Positions 1-11,767 are shown, counted from the first letter of the stretch. The stretch is DNA of 64,000 nt from Platerodrilus igneus (GCA_036346225.1 JARFIW010000170.1:4836501-4900500); one strand, 5' to 3'. Translations and numbers: made by a program. The notes: generated from the sequence alone by a model not told the origin.

Positions 1-91
1 TGGAGTTGTGGGCTTAATGGGACATATGATTATGGTATTTTATTTGGATTTTTATTAAATTTTATGACTTTGTTACGTTAATCGTGGGCAG

Positions 92-106
92 CCACGTTGG
101 GCGCCA
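92..106 (-). other. Possible LTR-retrotransposon primer-binding site
   Basis: On the minus strand this reads TGGCGCCCAACGTGG, which resembles the tRNA-complementary primer site that follows the 5' LTR in many animal Gypsy- or Bel-type elements. If so, an LTR would lie to its right on the plus strand and the internal region would run off the left edge. I could not find a matching LTR pair or a pol gene, because the window starts here. The call rests on the short motif alone. Confidence 0.22.
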
Positions 107-1700
107 AAATTTATGTTACGTAATTCTTGTAGCCGGGCGTAACACACAAAGAGATCACGGAATGACCGGGCTCAATCGGAGATTAGGGGGGTTGTAGAAA
201 GTAGACTAACATAGAATGTACGCGGCTGTAAGAAATTAGGGACAATACCTGCAATGAAAATAGTTACGCAAACCTGAAAGAAAAAAAAATAGTTAAGTAA
301 ACCTGAAAAAAAAGAATGTAAAAGAATGTGGAAAAAACTGTTTGGATAATCTCTATAATATAGTAACGATAAAAGCAATATAAAAATTTTTAGTACAAAG
401 TGAGGTAAGATTGGGGAGTAGCAGAAAAGTTTCCTCACACACCAATTTAACATAAATCAAGACAAAATTTTTAACAAAAGGTAGATAGGTAAGCACAATT
501 GATGAGTAATTCAGCAGTATTGTCTTTCTTTTTTTTTTTTAATTAATAGCATGCAAGTCTTTTGTAAAAGGTGGCAGAACGACAAAGATATGGTAAGAAA
601 CGGATAGATATTTAAAATAAAAAAAAGTAGGAAATAGTTCACTTACAGAAAGTCCTGCAGAACGAAGTACTTCACCCTTGATTGTGATGGGGTTGATAGA
701 GTTTAGTACACTTACACTAACGAAGGACTTCACCACACTTCACTGGTGTTAGCCCCAGACATTATCATACTGAATGGAACCATGTGGCATTGATAACTTT
801 CTTGTTAATTCTATTTTCTGAGAAAACAATTTCGAAAATATTTTGTAACACGAATCGCAAAAATTGTAATAAAAATTTAGAATTTAGAATCACGTCATTT
901 GTAAGCTGGAATCACTGTAACATGTTAGTTGCCAAACACGTTTTTTACCTTAACTGGCCAACATTATTGTTAAGAGAGATAGTGCACGAAGATATGTCTG
1001 TAATCTCACTTCAAAAAAACGAATGGGAAAGCATGTTACAGAATTAATTTGCTAATTAATACGTTGACAACTAAATAAGTATCTTGCAATAAGAAAAAAA
1101 AGACGAGCTGTACATCGTATTTACTTGTTTGTAATTGCAGTTACCGTTCTTGCACTTTAAGTACAATACGTTGTAATACGATAGCGAAGCCACAATGAGT
1201 GAAGAACGGGTATCACTAAGTAAGTCCGTCAGATGTTCCGTAACGCACGTTATTTCAAAGGAAAACTCAACAATTTAAGGAACAAAGAAACACTCCAAAC
1301 CTCGACATTTATAGGAACCAAGAACAATTAAAGTTAGTATAATTCCGATCCAAACATCCGCCAAGAATTTTTCGTAAACTTCTAAAGCTAATTTCAGTTG
1401 GTAAAGGCATTGTTTGGATACGGTGAAACACTTAAAAACACGATCACGCTCACAATCTCGTCTTTAAAAAAGGTACGTTCATATTTTATTAACTTATTAT
1501 TAAATGCGAGGTAAATTTCACATATCATTAATACGGAATGCAATTAATATATATCAACAAAGGACAAACTACAACTCCTAACACGCTAATCTGTTTATAA
1601 AAATAGTTGTTAACGTAACACCTGAGCGTCTCTTATCTCGACTTGATAATAGCATAAGGAACCAAAATTTATAAGACGAATAATTCAATTTATTTATTAA
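107..1700. other. Unrecognised AT-rich DNA
   Basis: No reading frame of convincing length or composition is present. The longest open stretch, about 93 codons on the minus strand at 172-453, is rich in Phe and Leu because the plus strand here is A-rich. If the primer-site call at 92-106 is right, the left part could be an LTR, but I see no clear terminal repeat or target duplication. Confidence 0.4.
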
Positions 1701-1849
1701 TGAAAATCGACGTTATACAACCAGCTATACAAAGCGATGTATTTTAAGTACGCTGCCGAAAGGGAGCGTAACAAATTCCCCCCCAGCAAAATTAACAGGT
1801 CGGGGTAGGGAACGAGAAGCAGAGGACTAACGACGTTAACAACAAACGG

Positions 1850-2560
1850 ACTCGACAAGGAAAACGAAAAAAAACTATAACAATCCAACCAGAACCAACA
1901 CACAAAAAAAGAAAAAAAAATTTCCGGCTCGAAGGACCAAAATGTCGGACAAAAATAAGAGTCAAGAAATCCACAGGGGAAGATAGGTAAGTAGTAGCAA
2001 TCGAAGAGGACTAAGGTGTAAAGGCATAAACGCTGCCAAAGTCGTCAAAGGACGGATGTCTCTTTAGAAAAGAAACAGCATAATTTCCAACCTCAAGAAA
2101 ATTGATTTCGCGCGCAGAAAACAAAAGAAAAGAAAAATAGCGAGGAAGAAAACCCACAGCAATAGCCAACATAAGACACAAGCGTCAAGCCTCAAGTAAG
2201 CTAGGGAACGACAAACAAAAAACTGGGAAAAGTAACGAAAGGCGTCAAACTGTGGTACCAAGAAGAAAAAAAAGTCGTATAATACAACCAAGTAAGAAAA
2301 GTAATTTGCTAATAGACCCAAAAGTCGACTAAGTCGTGATTCCTAAAGGACAGAAAGTAGGCCTAAAGAGCAACTACCACAGGAGCAGATATAACGAGTG
2401 ATCGAAGTCAGTACATCAACTAACCGCAAAGAAAACCAGTCAGGAGAAAAAAAAATGGAAAGGAATGTGGAACGAAAGGAACGAGAGAAAAAACGAAAAA
2501 AAAGGAGAAAGAAAAATAAACCAAAAAGCTTAATACTAAACATTAAGCACAAGCAAAAAA
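1850..2560 (+). other. Purine-rich (A/G) tract, possible decayed coding DNA
   Basis: The plus strand is strongly purine-biased for about 700 bases, with many A runs. Open frames here (for example 2398-2625) encode Lys/Arg/Glu-rich low-complexity peptides on the plus strand and Phe-rich ones on the minus strand, as base composition alone would give. Related short phrases built around 'cgctgccaaag' near 2030 and 'cgccgccaaaag' near 2920 suggest the stretch to about 3000 may be one old element. No domain is recognised. Confidence 0.3.
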
Positions 2561-2604
2561 CAAGAACCCTAAGAATAACACCAACGAAAACAAAATCGAA
2601 TTCC

Positions 2605-2690
2605 AGTGTCGTTATGTATGTGTAGGTATGTGTATGTGGGTATGGGTGTGTGTGTGTGTATAGAGTGGGTGTGTATAGATGTTGTGTATG
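2605..2690 (+). repeat. (GT)n-type microsatellite
   Basis: An imperfect GT/GTATG-rich simple repeat. It is followed at once by a GC-richer 70-base stretch (2690-2765) unlike the surrounding DNA, which I do not recognise. Confidence 0.7.
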
Positions 2691-3301
2691 ACCGCTGTAG
2701 TCGCCTCTTACGACAGGCAGGTCGTACCATGGGGCTATTCTCTTCCCGGACCCACACGGGTGAAAAAGAAAGAAAAAAAGGAAAGCAAACGAAAGAAAAC
2801 CCAGCAAAACCGGGAAGTAAATCAAAATCGCAATTACCAAAAGTCAAATCCGAGGAAGAGCAAAGTCGGCATCAGAATCAGGGGCACAAGAACTAGATAT
2901 TGGGCTTAAGGCGTTTACGCCGCCAAAAGGAAAATGAAACAAGATCGAGGACATTAAGGTTTCGTCGACCAACATCTTTAGGTTCGGAAGGAGCATAGAA
3001 TTACGTCTGCCTCTTCTGGGCAGTTTTATGCCAAATAAAAATAGCAGGGGGTACAGTAGTTATAGAACTAGGTTTAGGAGGTGGCAAGGGTGATTTAGAA
3101 AACTCAAAACGCGTCATAGTAGGACGTTGTTTATTGTTGGGATGGGTGGTAAGAAGGTCAATGGCAGAAACGGAAACATCATGGGTTGTCAGCACATCAA
3201 CGGTGGAAAAAGAAAACGTATTGGCTGTACGGGAACCAACCTGACGAAAAGAAACACAAGCGGAACACACTTCAGTTACGTTAGAGAAAGGGACAGTAGT
3301 T

Positions 3302-3600
3302 AGTCGTTCAGCGGCTCCGTGGCGTAGTTGGTATGTGTGTGACTACTACGCCCAAGGTCCCGGGTTCGAATCCCGACACGGTCCGCTTAAAAAATGTTAG
3401 GCGAGCATTTTTCACAAAAATACGCCCTCGTCAGATGAGACGTATCCTGTGACTGAGTAGTTTTGTCACGCACGTTAAAGATCCCTATTTTGCTTGGAAC
3501 AGCAAGGGTTCGGCAAAATTCAAAATTTTTCAGGAAAAAAAACTCGGTTCCTGGCCAATGTAGTACCTTCGAGTGGAGCATTGGAAAATCACATGTAGGG
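3302..3600 (+). mobile_element. tRNA-derived SINE, copy 1
   Basis: The head looks like a tRNA: an A-box-like TGGCGTAGTTGG near 3319 and a B-box GGTTCGAATCC near 3362, spaced as in a pol III promoter. The body is shared with copies at 11460 and 47874. The 3' end holds the conserved 30-nt hairpin (3555-3584) also found at the 3' end of LINE1. The 8-bp sequence CAGTAGTT at 3294-3301 and again at 3601-3608 is a probable target-site duplication. This copy has the best A box of the three. It is a SINE rather than a functional tRNA gene because a long conserved body follows the tRNA-like part. Confidence 0.85.
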
Positions 3601-3700
3601 CAGTAGTTTGAATCCTCCCATGTTTTGGTTGTTGTTTTACCTTGTAGCGACCAATATATTATTGGAGTTTTTATTTTCTGACGGACTATTTTATAAAACA

Positions 3701-3714
3701 CCCCCCCCCCCCCC
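3701..3714 (+). repeat. Poly-C run
   Basis: Fourteen consecutive C bases, just left of the 146-bp repeat array. Confidence 0.9.
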
Positions 3715-3724
3715 GCGCAGGTGT

Positions 3725-4560
3725 CGAGCTGTAGGTTAATTTCTACAAAGTTGGTTCAATTTGTTTGTTTCCACAAGCAGAATCATTCGGTACTGCGACA
3801 CTCAAAGCATCATAATTTGTGCCTGTCAAATATTCAATTACAGATTTTGTACCCAACCCCTTTTCTAAAAAACCACCCGCGAAACCTACTTGGCACAAGA
3901 GTAAAGTATTCGTTTCCACGAGCAGAATCAATCGGTATTGCGACACTCAAAGCACACTAATATGTGCTATTCAAATTTCGGAGGTGGTTTTTCGAAGAAG
4001 GTGTGAGGTACAACATCCGTGACTGAACATTTAAAAAGCACAGTGTGCCTCGAATGTAGTAGTACCGATTGATTCTGCTGGTGGAAACCAATTCTTTACT
4101 TTTGAGTTCGAATAAATTTCGTGAGTGGTTTTTCAGAGAAAGGGCGTGGTACAAAATTCGTGAGTGAACATTTAAAAAGCACAAGTTAGTGTGCTTCGCA
4201 TGTAGCAGTACCGATTGATTTTGCTCGTGAAAACGGATGCTAATACGATTGTGTCGAATAAGTTTCGAAGGTGGTTTTTCACTGAAGGGGTTGGGTACAA
4301 AATCTGTGAATGAATATTTGAGAGGCACAAATTATGATGCTTCGAGTGTCGCAGTATCGATTGATTCTGCTCGTGGAAACAGATACTTTATTCTTGTGCC
4401 GAGTAGGTTGCGCGGGTACTTTTTCAGAAAAGGGGTGGGGTAAAAATTTCGTGAGTGAACATTTGAAAGCACAAATTAGTGTGCTTTGAATATAGCAGTA
4501 CTGATTGATTCTGCTCGTGCAAACGGGTACTTTACTCTAGAACCTAATCGTGGTAAATGT
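3725..4560. repeat. Head-to-head array of ~146-bp units
   Basis: A unit containing the phrase GATTGATTCTGCTCGTG recurs in direct orientation at about 4067, 4213, 4359 and 4503, and in reverse complement near 3775 and 3920. Spacing is 144-146 bases throughout. The switch of orientation falls near 3990. The short open frames inside this region on both strands are by-products of the repeat. It could be satellite DNA or the subterminal repeats of a DNA transposon. Confidence 0.8.
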
Positions 4561-4685
4561 AATTCGCCGTTGTTGCAAGCAGAATGATTCTATTCAGCTG
4601 CTTGTTTTGGATGGCACAAATTAGCACAAATTCTGGCCGTTGTATTTATACCTTTTTTGTTTTTTCCTTTTTTGCATGTGGTCAT

Positions 4686-4707
4686 GCTAGCTTAATATTA
4701 AGCTAGC
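4686..4707. repeat. Perfect 22-bp palindrome
   Basis: The two 11-base halves (GCTAGCTTAAT and its complement) meet without a spacer. It lies in AT-rich DNA just after the 146-bp array. No function can be assigned. Confidence 0.85.
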
Positions 4708-4867
4708 AGCGCCACAAATTTTTCAAAATGGCACGTAGCACAAAATTTTTATTAATGGCGTAAATTATTACAAAATAAGCATTAAATAATGCAATAGGTC
4801 TGAATCGATTCTGCCGATTTAGTCCTGCCAGCTTAACAGAGGTGATTTCCGGTAAGGTACTGTGTCA

Positions 4868-5070
4868 GAGGATATGGTCAGAAGGTTTAGAAAAAGAGTC
4901 AGGAACATTCTACGAGTCGGAGAGCGGAATGTCAGAAGTATGAAGCAAGTAGGTAAACTAGAAAACTTGAAAATTGAAATGGATAGGTTAGTATTAGACA
5001 CAGTAGAGATCAGCGAAGTTCGGTGGCCAGAGGCGGGGAATTTTGGAGTGGCGACTTTAGGGTAATTCAT
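4868..5070 (+). pseudogene. Family R LINE, endonuclease N-terminal fragment
   Basis: This matches the start of the ORF in the family R element at 42286-47445: the phrases RSMKQVGKLENLKIEM and ISEVRWPEAG are the first motifs of an apurinic-type endonuclease domain. The match stops after about 70 codons and is joined directly to the family's 3' region, so the rest of the ORF (about 2.6 kb) is missing. It is a remnant of a larger insertion with an internal deletion, not a gene. Confidence 0.85.
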
Positions 5071-5706
5071 ACAGGTTATAGAATTTATTGGAAAACTATT
5101 AATTCGGCAAATGTCTGTGTTCGGGAATCTTGGTAGCTACAGGTTGCTTAACCCCCTTCATATACCACCGAATTTCGGTGAAATAGGGTATATATTTAGA
5201 AAACTATAGAATGGGAACCGAACTGTATAGAACAAGAAAAAGCAGCTGCTAGTTCGAAGACAACAAATGTAGAACCATTGAAAAAATTGTCGAAAGCATA
5301 TGTGTGGAGCATAGCACTGTACGACTATGAAATAAGGACAGTAATAGAAGCAGACAAGAAAAAGGTAGTAGCCTTTTGGAATCTCATGCTTCAGATGTAT
5401 GATGATGATAGCATGGACAGACAAAGTTAATAACACAAAGGTTCTAGAAATAGTAGGGGAATAAAGATATCTGTGGAAAAAAAAAATATGAAAATTAGAA
5501 CGGCATAACATGTTGTAAGACATTTTTGGGAAATGTGCGGGCTATATTACAAGCTGATACAGAAAAAAGAAAGGTAGTTGTAGACTAGATCAGACTATTG
5601 CATGCAGATAGTGAGAGATACAGACTGTGGGCATTTCAGAATGGGAAACAATGGAGGTATGCGTCTAACCAATTTCAGGACTGAAGACTAACGATGATGA
5701 TGATTA
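5071..5706 (+). mobile_element. Family R LINE, 3' tail module
   Basis: Contains the family's non-coding tail ('ggctgcttaaccccc'-type phrase near 5145) fused at about 5207 to a decayed copy of the ORF's C-terminal end. It finishes with the terminal phrase 'ctgaagactaa' and a (GAT)n tail. The same fusion point occurs at 33610 (minus) and 46960. This matches unit 3 of the triplicated 3' end of the full-length elements. Confidence 0.8.
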
Positions 5707-7865
5707 ATTTCGTAGATAAACATACATTAACATATTCAATAATAATTTAGTACAGTAAACAACAAACAATACAACAGTTATATATGGTTATTGTTAATAA
5801 GTTATTTTTATAAATTTCGCTTGCAATTAAAACCATGGACATATTCTGAGATTGCACTTGCATAATAAATGGATTCAATAATAACACACCGAAAAGTTAA
5901 TATGATCATAGTTATTGTAAGAATTTGGTAATAAATCTTAAAGAGTAAAATATACAAACACAAGCAATATAAATTAATAAATTAATCAACTGGGTGTCAC
6001 AGGGTGTAACCAGTAATAACTCTGCTCATTTCTATAGAGTAATACAAAGCACAAATATAGGAATCAGAAAGCATGCGATCAGAAGTGATGATCCATGAGT
6101 CGGCGACAAGGCTGAGGTGAGCAGAATATTCCAAAAGTTTCGCCTCGTTAACCTTCGACGTAGGGTCGTACTATAATTGCGGCGACGGAAACTCAATAGC
6201 GAGAATTACGGACGCAAACCTTACAATGCACCAGGTCTAAAAGCAGATGTGAACCTTGGTCTTTACTCAGGCGTATTTCTAAGGGTTTTACGTTGTAAAG
6301 TGCAGGGCTTGGATTTAGATGTAACTCTATGGGTATGTCCAGGTTTGGGTGTAACCCTAGATATATCTATAGCTCTAGATTTCGATGTTGTTCTAGGTCT
6401 TATAGTATCTCTAGGTCTTGGCGAAGCTCTAGGTCCCTAAAATAATATTCTATAAGCACAAACAATATAACAGTAGAACGACGATATCATTTACCACACA
6501 GGTGGAAGCAACAACGGATTTGAGAGTGTAGTTATCAATATTACAGTTTGAGCTTGAAGTAAGTCAACAAGATTCTATAACATAAACGTGTTTGAATAAT
6601 GAAGTGACAAAGTTAAACATACCTCGAACACAAATAATGGGCTTTCAAAATACATAAACACAAGGCGCACCACACAAAAAGGAATGCTCTGCTAAAATCC
6701 GTAAACAGCGTTTATTATGTCAGCAGTGCAAACCAATGCCTTTAAAGAATTGTATTAAAGGAAACGATGAAATGCCAGGTGTTAAAAGAAGACTCGGCAA
6801 TAACCAAATTTTGATAATTATTAATTACGAACCAATAAAGAATACACACGTTAATAAATGCAAGCGATAGAACATCAAAATGCAATTCAGGGCTATGGCA
6901 GAAAGTGTCAAACTTCGGTTAGGAATATTATGACCATTCGACGGGGTATTAACGTTAAACAATATTAGCGAAGTAAAGCAGTTACAAATGCTATTATTTG
7001 TTTGACAAATGATTACCACCGAAGCACCTCACTATGGAACCAATGCCAGGAGTCTGTTCCAGAACCAATACATCAATTAAAATAGCAATACGCAAGTTGG
7101 CCGCTCAGAAAGATATCGAAGACATCCTCTCTCAGCGGCAGTCAAATACCAACTGTCCGTAAACACTGTATAACAAGTTATCGAACAAGAAAATAGCCTT
7201 ACTACTGGTTCATTCAAATATTACGTTGAGAAAAACCCAGGTTAAAAGAAACTTGGGTGGTAGATAATCTATTTATGGAATATTTGTTTGATTAGCCGAG
7301 GCTCAACTTCGTTTCAGATGACCATGTTGGCGATTATTCTACATAAACATCGTACAGTTATTTCAAAAGGAATTGTAAGCAACATAAATTTATATTGTAT
7401 GATGAATAGGATGTATTATTTTAAGACACATGATTACCATGATTTTTATGAGAAAATGAGGTTTTTTAATACTAAGAATAGCACCTGGCGATTTTAAATT
7501 GCACGTGAGAATTATAGATCATTACAGTCCTAGAGTGTAACTAAATTCGCCTAAGGAGAAACGAACACTATACAATGATAGTGTTCCAACGTATACAGTA
7601 AAACAAAATGGAAACACTAACTTTTCAATCCGTAGCAAACAAATAAGAATGTTATTATGTTTTTATTATAATACTAATTTTTCATTTTTCATTCATGGTT
7701 TCTCGGGAGAGTGCATTATATACGTTTCATCATAAAGCGACTCTGACTTTCTTTTTAGAAATTTACAACTTAAATAATACAAAAGGCGTGGAAACAAAGC
7801 GTGCCAAATAAATTTCTTTTACTATGTACTAAGTTCCAAGCTACATTTTTTTAACAATCTAAAAC
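5707..7865. other. Unrecognised AT-rich DNA with a short degenerate repeat
   Basis: No recognisable gene. At about 6240-6440 the plus strand holds imperfect repeats built on 'gatgt..ctaggtct', which give an 87-codon frame (6177-6440) with a Leu/Gly/Val pattern. The pattern reflects the DNA repeat and I do not call it a protein. Confidence 0.45.
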
Positions 7866-7869
7866 CAAC

Positions 7870-8450
7870 GTAATCCAAATTAATCGAGCATAATTCAACA
7901 AGAATCAAGTAACAACAACCAATTCTAAAATCGTGAAAATGTGCTATGGGGTTCTCTAGGAATTTCACAGACAAATCTTGAGGGAAATTAGTGCATTACA
8001 TGCGCAGATTCTCAATGCAATTCGCGGAGACAAAGTTTCTGGTTATATCTTTGAAAAGGACAGGTTCATTATCATTTACTTTCACTTTAAATATCCAACA
8101 TTCCAAACAAAAAGGGACCTGCTAGTGCGTGTTTCAGCCAAATCTCAAACTGGAGACAAACAAAGAAAATAAACTTAAAGAACCTACATTACCTAAGAGT
8201 AGTTTAACGTCGGCTTTAAGGTGTAAAATATAAGCGAACCTTGACGACAAATTTGCAGACTGGTATTATTATCAAGAAGTGGAATAAATTTTACTCTACG
8301 AGTAATTTGAAGGGCTCGTAATAAACTTTTGTTGAAGCGTGTATATGACAGTAAATCAAGACTAAATTAGTTCTCGAGAGTGCTTTACGTTACATCTGCC
8401 AGATGCAAATTCTGCAAAAATTGGTTGCGAAATCTTTTGATTATGTGTAA
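7870..8450 (+). repeat. Diverged copy of non-coding repeat family H
   Basis: Blocks such as GGGAAATTAGTG (7980) and 'gcgtgtatatgacagtaaatc' with its following 'gatgcaaat.ctgcaaaaat' (8335-8425) match, in the same order, the family H copies around 20820-25260, 30880-31260 and 41210-41600. It is more diverged than those copies. Open frames here are not conserved in the others, so no protein is proposed. Confidence 0.65.
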
Positions 8451-8635
8451 ATAATACAAACCTGAAAACTAGTTATAAAAGGCGTTTGTAATAAAATACA
8501 AATTCTATTCTACGTTCCTGAATGGTGGTAATTCGTTCTTTGTTATGTAAAGTCTAAAGGGCGCATATTAGGTTGTTACACACAAACAAGGTAAAAACAT
8601 CTGTCAAGTAGGTGTGCTACATAGTTTCTTCGGAC

Positions 8636-8740
8636 GTGTGCGCGCGTGTTGTCGCGCGCGTGCATGCGCTCGTGTGCGTGTGTGCGCAAGTATGTGTGTG
8701 TGGGAGTCTTAATGGGTGAGCGTGTGCGTGCGTTATAATA
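8636..8740. repeat. Alternating purine-pyrimidine (GT/GC) tract
   Basis: A run of GTGCGCGCG- and GTGTGTG-type sequence about 100 bases long in otherwise AT-rich DNA. Alternating purine-pyrimidine tracts of this sort can adopt left-handed DNA; that is general knowledge and is not shown here. Confidence 0.7.
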
Positions 8741-9630
8741 TCTACTGATTACAGCATTTTGAAAAACAAAACATAAGCGTCATTCAATGACTTATCGAAA
8801 AAAGGTGGAGTTGACCGTTAAATCGTCGCCATGTACCCAACTGCCATCACAGTGGTCGTATAATGTCTAGAAAAAAATACTACCATGATGCAAAAACGTC
8901 AACGACATCAGGATTAAATCTGACTATAACAATTGGTTCCCAACCGTTAGGTCGCGACACACGAGGAGATCGTTTTAGATTTTTTTAGGAGGATGCTGGT
9001 GTTAAAAACCAAAATTAAATTAAAATTTTAAAGAAAGGTCGACGGACAGAGAGACCGACAAAAGTGTTATTTTTTATACAAAACCTAGGCCAAAGGCCCG
9101 TACTTATAGGTACTGCCCAGATGTTTATGTTTAAGGTGTTTTTCTTATTTCTATGGTTCCGATACTTAAATATAAAGAAAAAAAAGAAGCTTCACAGCTC
9201 TTGTCTCGGATTGCTGTGTTTTAGACCCTACGGCACAAGTTTCTAGACTTCGGAGTACCAGGAATCGGGAAAACAACAGCAGATCCTATCTAAATGTTAC
9301 GAACTAACAATACCCGACTGAAGGCCTAAAGTTTGCAACCCTAGCCCACGCTAAACACTATCGTGCCTTTCCACCTCTCGAATATTGGCAACCGGAAATC
9401 TGAACTGAATTGGAGAGCTGACCTACGACACATGTACCTCGACCATCGGCAGCCGGAAATCGGGTATACGTGTGTAGATCCGAAACTACCTATCCTACCA
9501 AGCCCTATTCCTATTTTTACTTATAAACAAAATAACAAATAATGAAAAAATGACAGCTAAACTAAACTAAACTAGTGACAAAAGAAGTTCAGAAAATTTA
9601 TGTGACGCGGTTTGTTGAAAGTAAGCGCTG
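8741..9630. other. Unrecognised DNA
   Basis: No gene or repeat matching elsewhere in the window. A short phrase related to 'cggcaaccggaaatc' appears twice (near 9390 and 9450), suggesting an old local duplication. Confidence 0.35.
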
Positions 9631-9639
9631 AACTTGCAC

Positions 9640-10200
9640 AGTGTTTGTATGGCACATCACTTACTTACACTACACTGCTGGTTATTGTTACCGGAGTGTA
9701 TCTAGTCTCTATAAGATCCGTTTGCAAATCCGTTCGAAAGGATATGGGAAATATGTAGATAAACGATCGTTGGAGAGTAGAAGTGTGTTGGGATCTACGT
9801 TTATCAAATGTTTGAGGTCTTGAGTAATGTCTAATGTGAGTGGGCAAGTGTATAATAGATGCACTAGGGGTGTCTGTTTTTCACAGTTGCGCAGGTCGGT
9901 GTCTGAGAAGTTAAATTGAAAAATTTTGGGATTGAAGTTTCCATGTCTCGTGAGGAATTGTTTTGTAGGCCGAGAAGATAAAGGGATGTGATCTGGGATT
10001 TCTGTAAGTGTTGGAAATATGTTGTAAGTGTGTCTACCCTTACTGAAGGCACTCCAGAATTCCTGTCAGGAAATCTCTGACGAGCTCTAAATAAGGAACT
10101 TCAGTTCAGATGGTCTTGTGTTCCCGATAAACCTTGGGAGTAGGATGTGGTCGTATAGTTGTATAGGTTGTCTGGTCTTGATGTGTTTTCGCTGGATCAT
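9640..10200 (-). pseudogene. I/R1-group LINE, C-terminal ORF remnant (same family as LINE2)
   Basis: Read on the minus strand, about 9720-10060 translates in one frame to the C-terminal region of a LINE polyprotein. Visible phrases are FLTRHGNF, then NCEKQ and HLLYTCPLT, which match the His/Cys zinc-binding pattern at the end of I/R1-group ORF2. It lines up with LINE2 (26793-28360): IFPTLTEIPDHIPLS here against IFPDITNIPPHIPLS there, and FLTRHGNF against FLSGHGNF. The first cysteine pair is degraded. Upstream (10060-10200) the frame has stops. The rest of the element is absent. Confidence 0.75.
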
Positions 10201-11207
10201 AGCATGTATAGTGAGATTGATAGATTATAAAATGCAAATAATTTAAGTAATCTATTTATGCTTGGCAAAGTGTATGATATGGAAGACAATTAGTGGGTGA
10301 CCAGCGCACGCGCATCTCCTTTGTCTGTCGAAATTCGTTTGAAGAAAACTAGCTGAATTATCTGTAGCGATTTTGACACTCCATTTGAAAGTAATCACTC
10401 ACAATGGAAAAACTTATATGAAATGTATACCGATGGAGCACCAGTCATGTTTTAATTAAGGTCGAGCTTTCAATCAAAAGTTAATTAACTTACACCTCAA
10501 GTAAAGGGATTACTGCACGACTCACCGATTTGTCCTTGTTACGAAGATTTCTCCAAAAGCTTTGCAAGAAGTGCTCGACTCTTCGGTAATAATAGTCAAT
10601 TATATAATTCCCAGCTCTCTCAATACTCTTCTGTTTAAAGAACTATGCAAGAATATGAACACTGATCACGAAGTTCTGATTTTCTAAGCTGCTATTCGGT
10701 TAGTTGGCAAAAGCAAACTGTCGGTCAAGACTTTGAATTGCAAAACGAAATAAAGCAGTTCTTAGAAATGATAGGTAAGCATAAGACTACAACACAATTC
10801 AATGATAAAACTTGTACCAAAAGAGTATGTCACGCTTCATTTGGCCCCAAAACCATTTTATTTTAATAATTAATCATAGGGGGATTTCTAATCATTAATG
10901 TAAAGTATATTACACATAGCTGTGTACAATAAATTTAGCATCTAGGGGTATTACACGTAATTCCGCAGACAATAGGTCGTGTAATTATCCCCAAGCCTTT
11001 TTAGGATTAGATGTTATTAAGTAAATCCATTTTAAAAAACTCACAACACTAACTTTACTTCATATAGCACCAAATTAATACTACTTGACAGAATGTCAAA
11101 TTTAACATCTGCGCAGTAGATAGTTGGATCCATCAACTGCATATATTTTATTCGAACTGATGCTGCCATCTGTGCTCCATTTCGGGAACTTTTCAAACCA
11201 CCTTCGT
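10201..11207. other. Unrecognised AT-rich DNA
   Basis: No recognisable gene or repeat. The right edge meets the first unit of the 11208-13740 duplication. Confidence 0.35.
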
Positions 11208-11459
11208 ACTTCAGCCTACGCGATGAAGACCGATAAATTCCTGAATAATCTACATTATTTTTAGCGTTTTGCCTCTGATAATGACCACTTAATTAAAATA
11301 CGTAGCTAGCTTCAAATATTAGTGACCAAAAGGTTTTTATTATATTGAATTTGAATCGCACCGCAAAGATTTAATATATAAGGTGTTCACATGAAACCTT
11401 CCTGATTTCAAAATGCGATTAAAAAAACTAATACATAAAGACCTGTAGTTTGTGGCATC

Positions 11460-11767
11460 GGGCATCGCCGTGGATCAATGTAGTAAGCGTAAAACTAGGA
11501 TCCCAAGGTCCTGGGTTCGAATCCCGACACGGCCGACTGCTTGAAAAATGGCAGGTGAGCATTTTTTACAAAAATTACGCCCTTGTTCGGATGAGAGGTT
11601 AAATGGAGGTCGCGTGTGTGTGCTGTCACGCACACACGCGACCTTCATTTAACCTCTCATCCGAACGGCAAGGGTTCGGCAAAATTCTAAAATTTCCAGG
11701 CAACAAAAAACTCGCCTCCTGGCCAGTGTAGTACCTTCGGGTGGAGCATTGGAAATATAAATTCACG
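11460..11767 (+). mobile_element. tRNA-derived SINE, copy 2, inside transposon copy A
   Basis: Homologous along its length to SINE copies 1 and 3, with a B box GGTTCGAATCC near 11514 and the conserved 3' hairpin at 11723-11752. A 12-bp target duplication, GTTTGTGGCATC, lies at 11448-11459 and 11768-11779. The tandem partner at 12530 has this site once and no SINE, which proves the insertion came after the duplication. Part of the body is replaced by an inverted duplication (11586-11620 against 11631-11665). Confidence 0.93.

Noticed and set aside
172..453. Membrane protein gene on the minus strand
   Set aside because: The Phe/Leu-rich translation mirrors A-rich plus-strand composition; no start context, homologue or neighbour supports a gene.
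2343..2840. 165-codon minus-strand protein
   Set aside because: It spans a purine tract and a GT microsatellite (His-Thr repeats); several other frames are open across the same bases for the same reason.
3309..3385. A functional tRNA gene
   Set aside because: The A and B boxes are present, but the same head is followed by a conserved 220-base body in three loci with target duplications, so it is a SINE head.
6177..6440. 87-codon Leu/Gly/Val repeat protein
   Set aside because: The pattern comes from a degenerate DNA repeat, the frame starts from a non-ATG codon, and no family is recognised.
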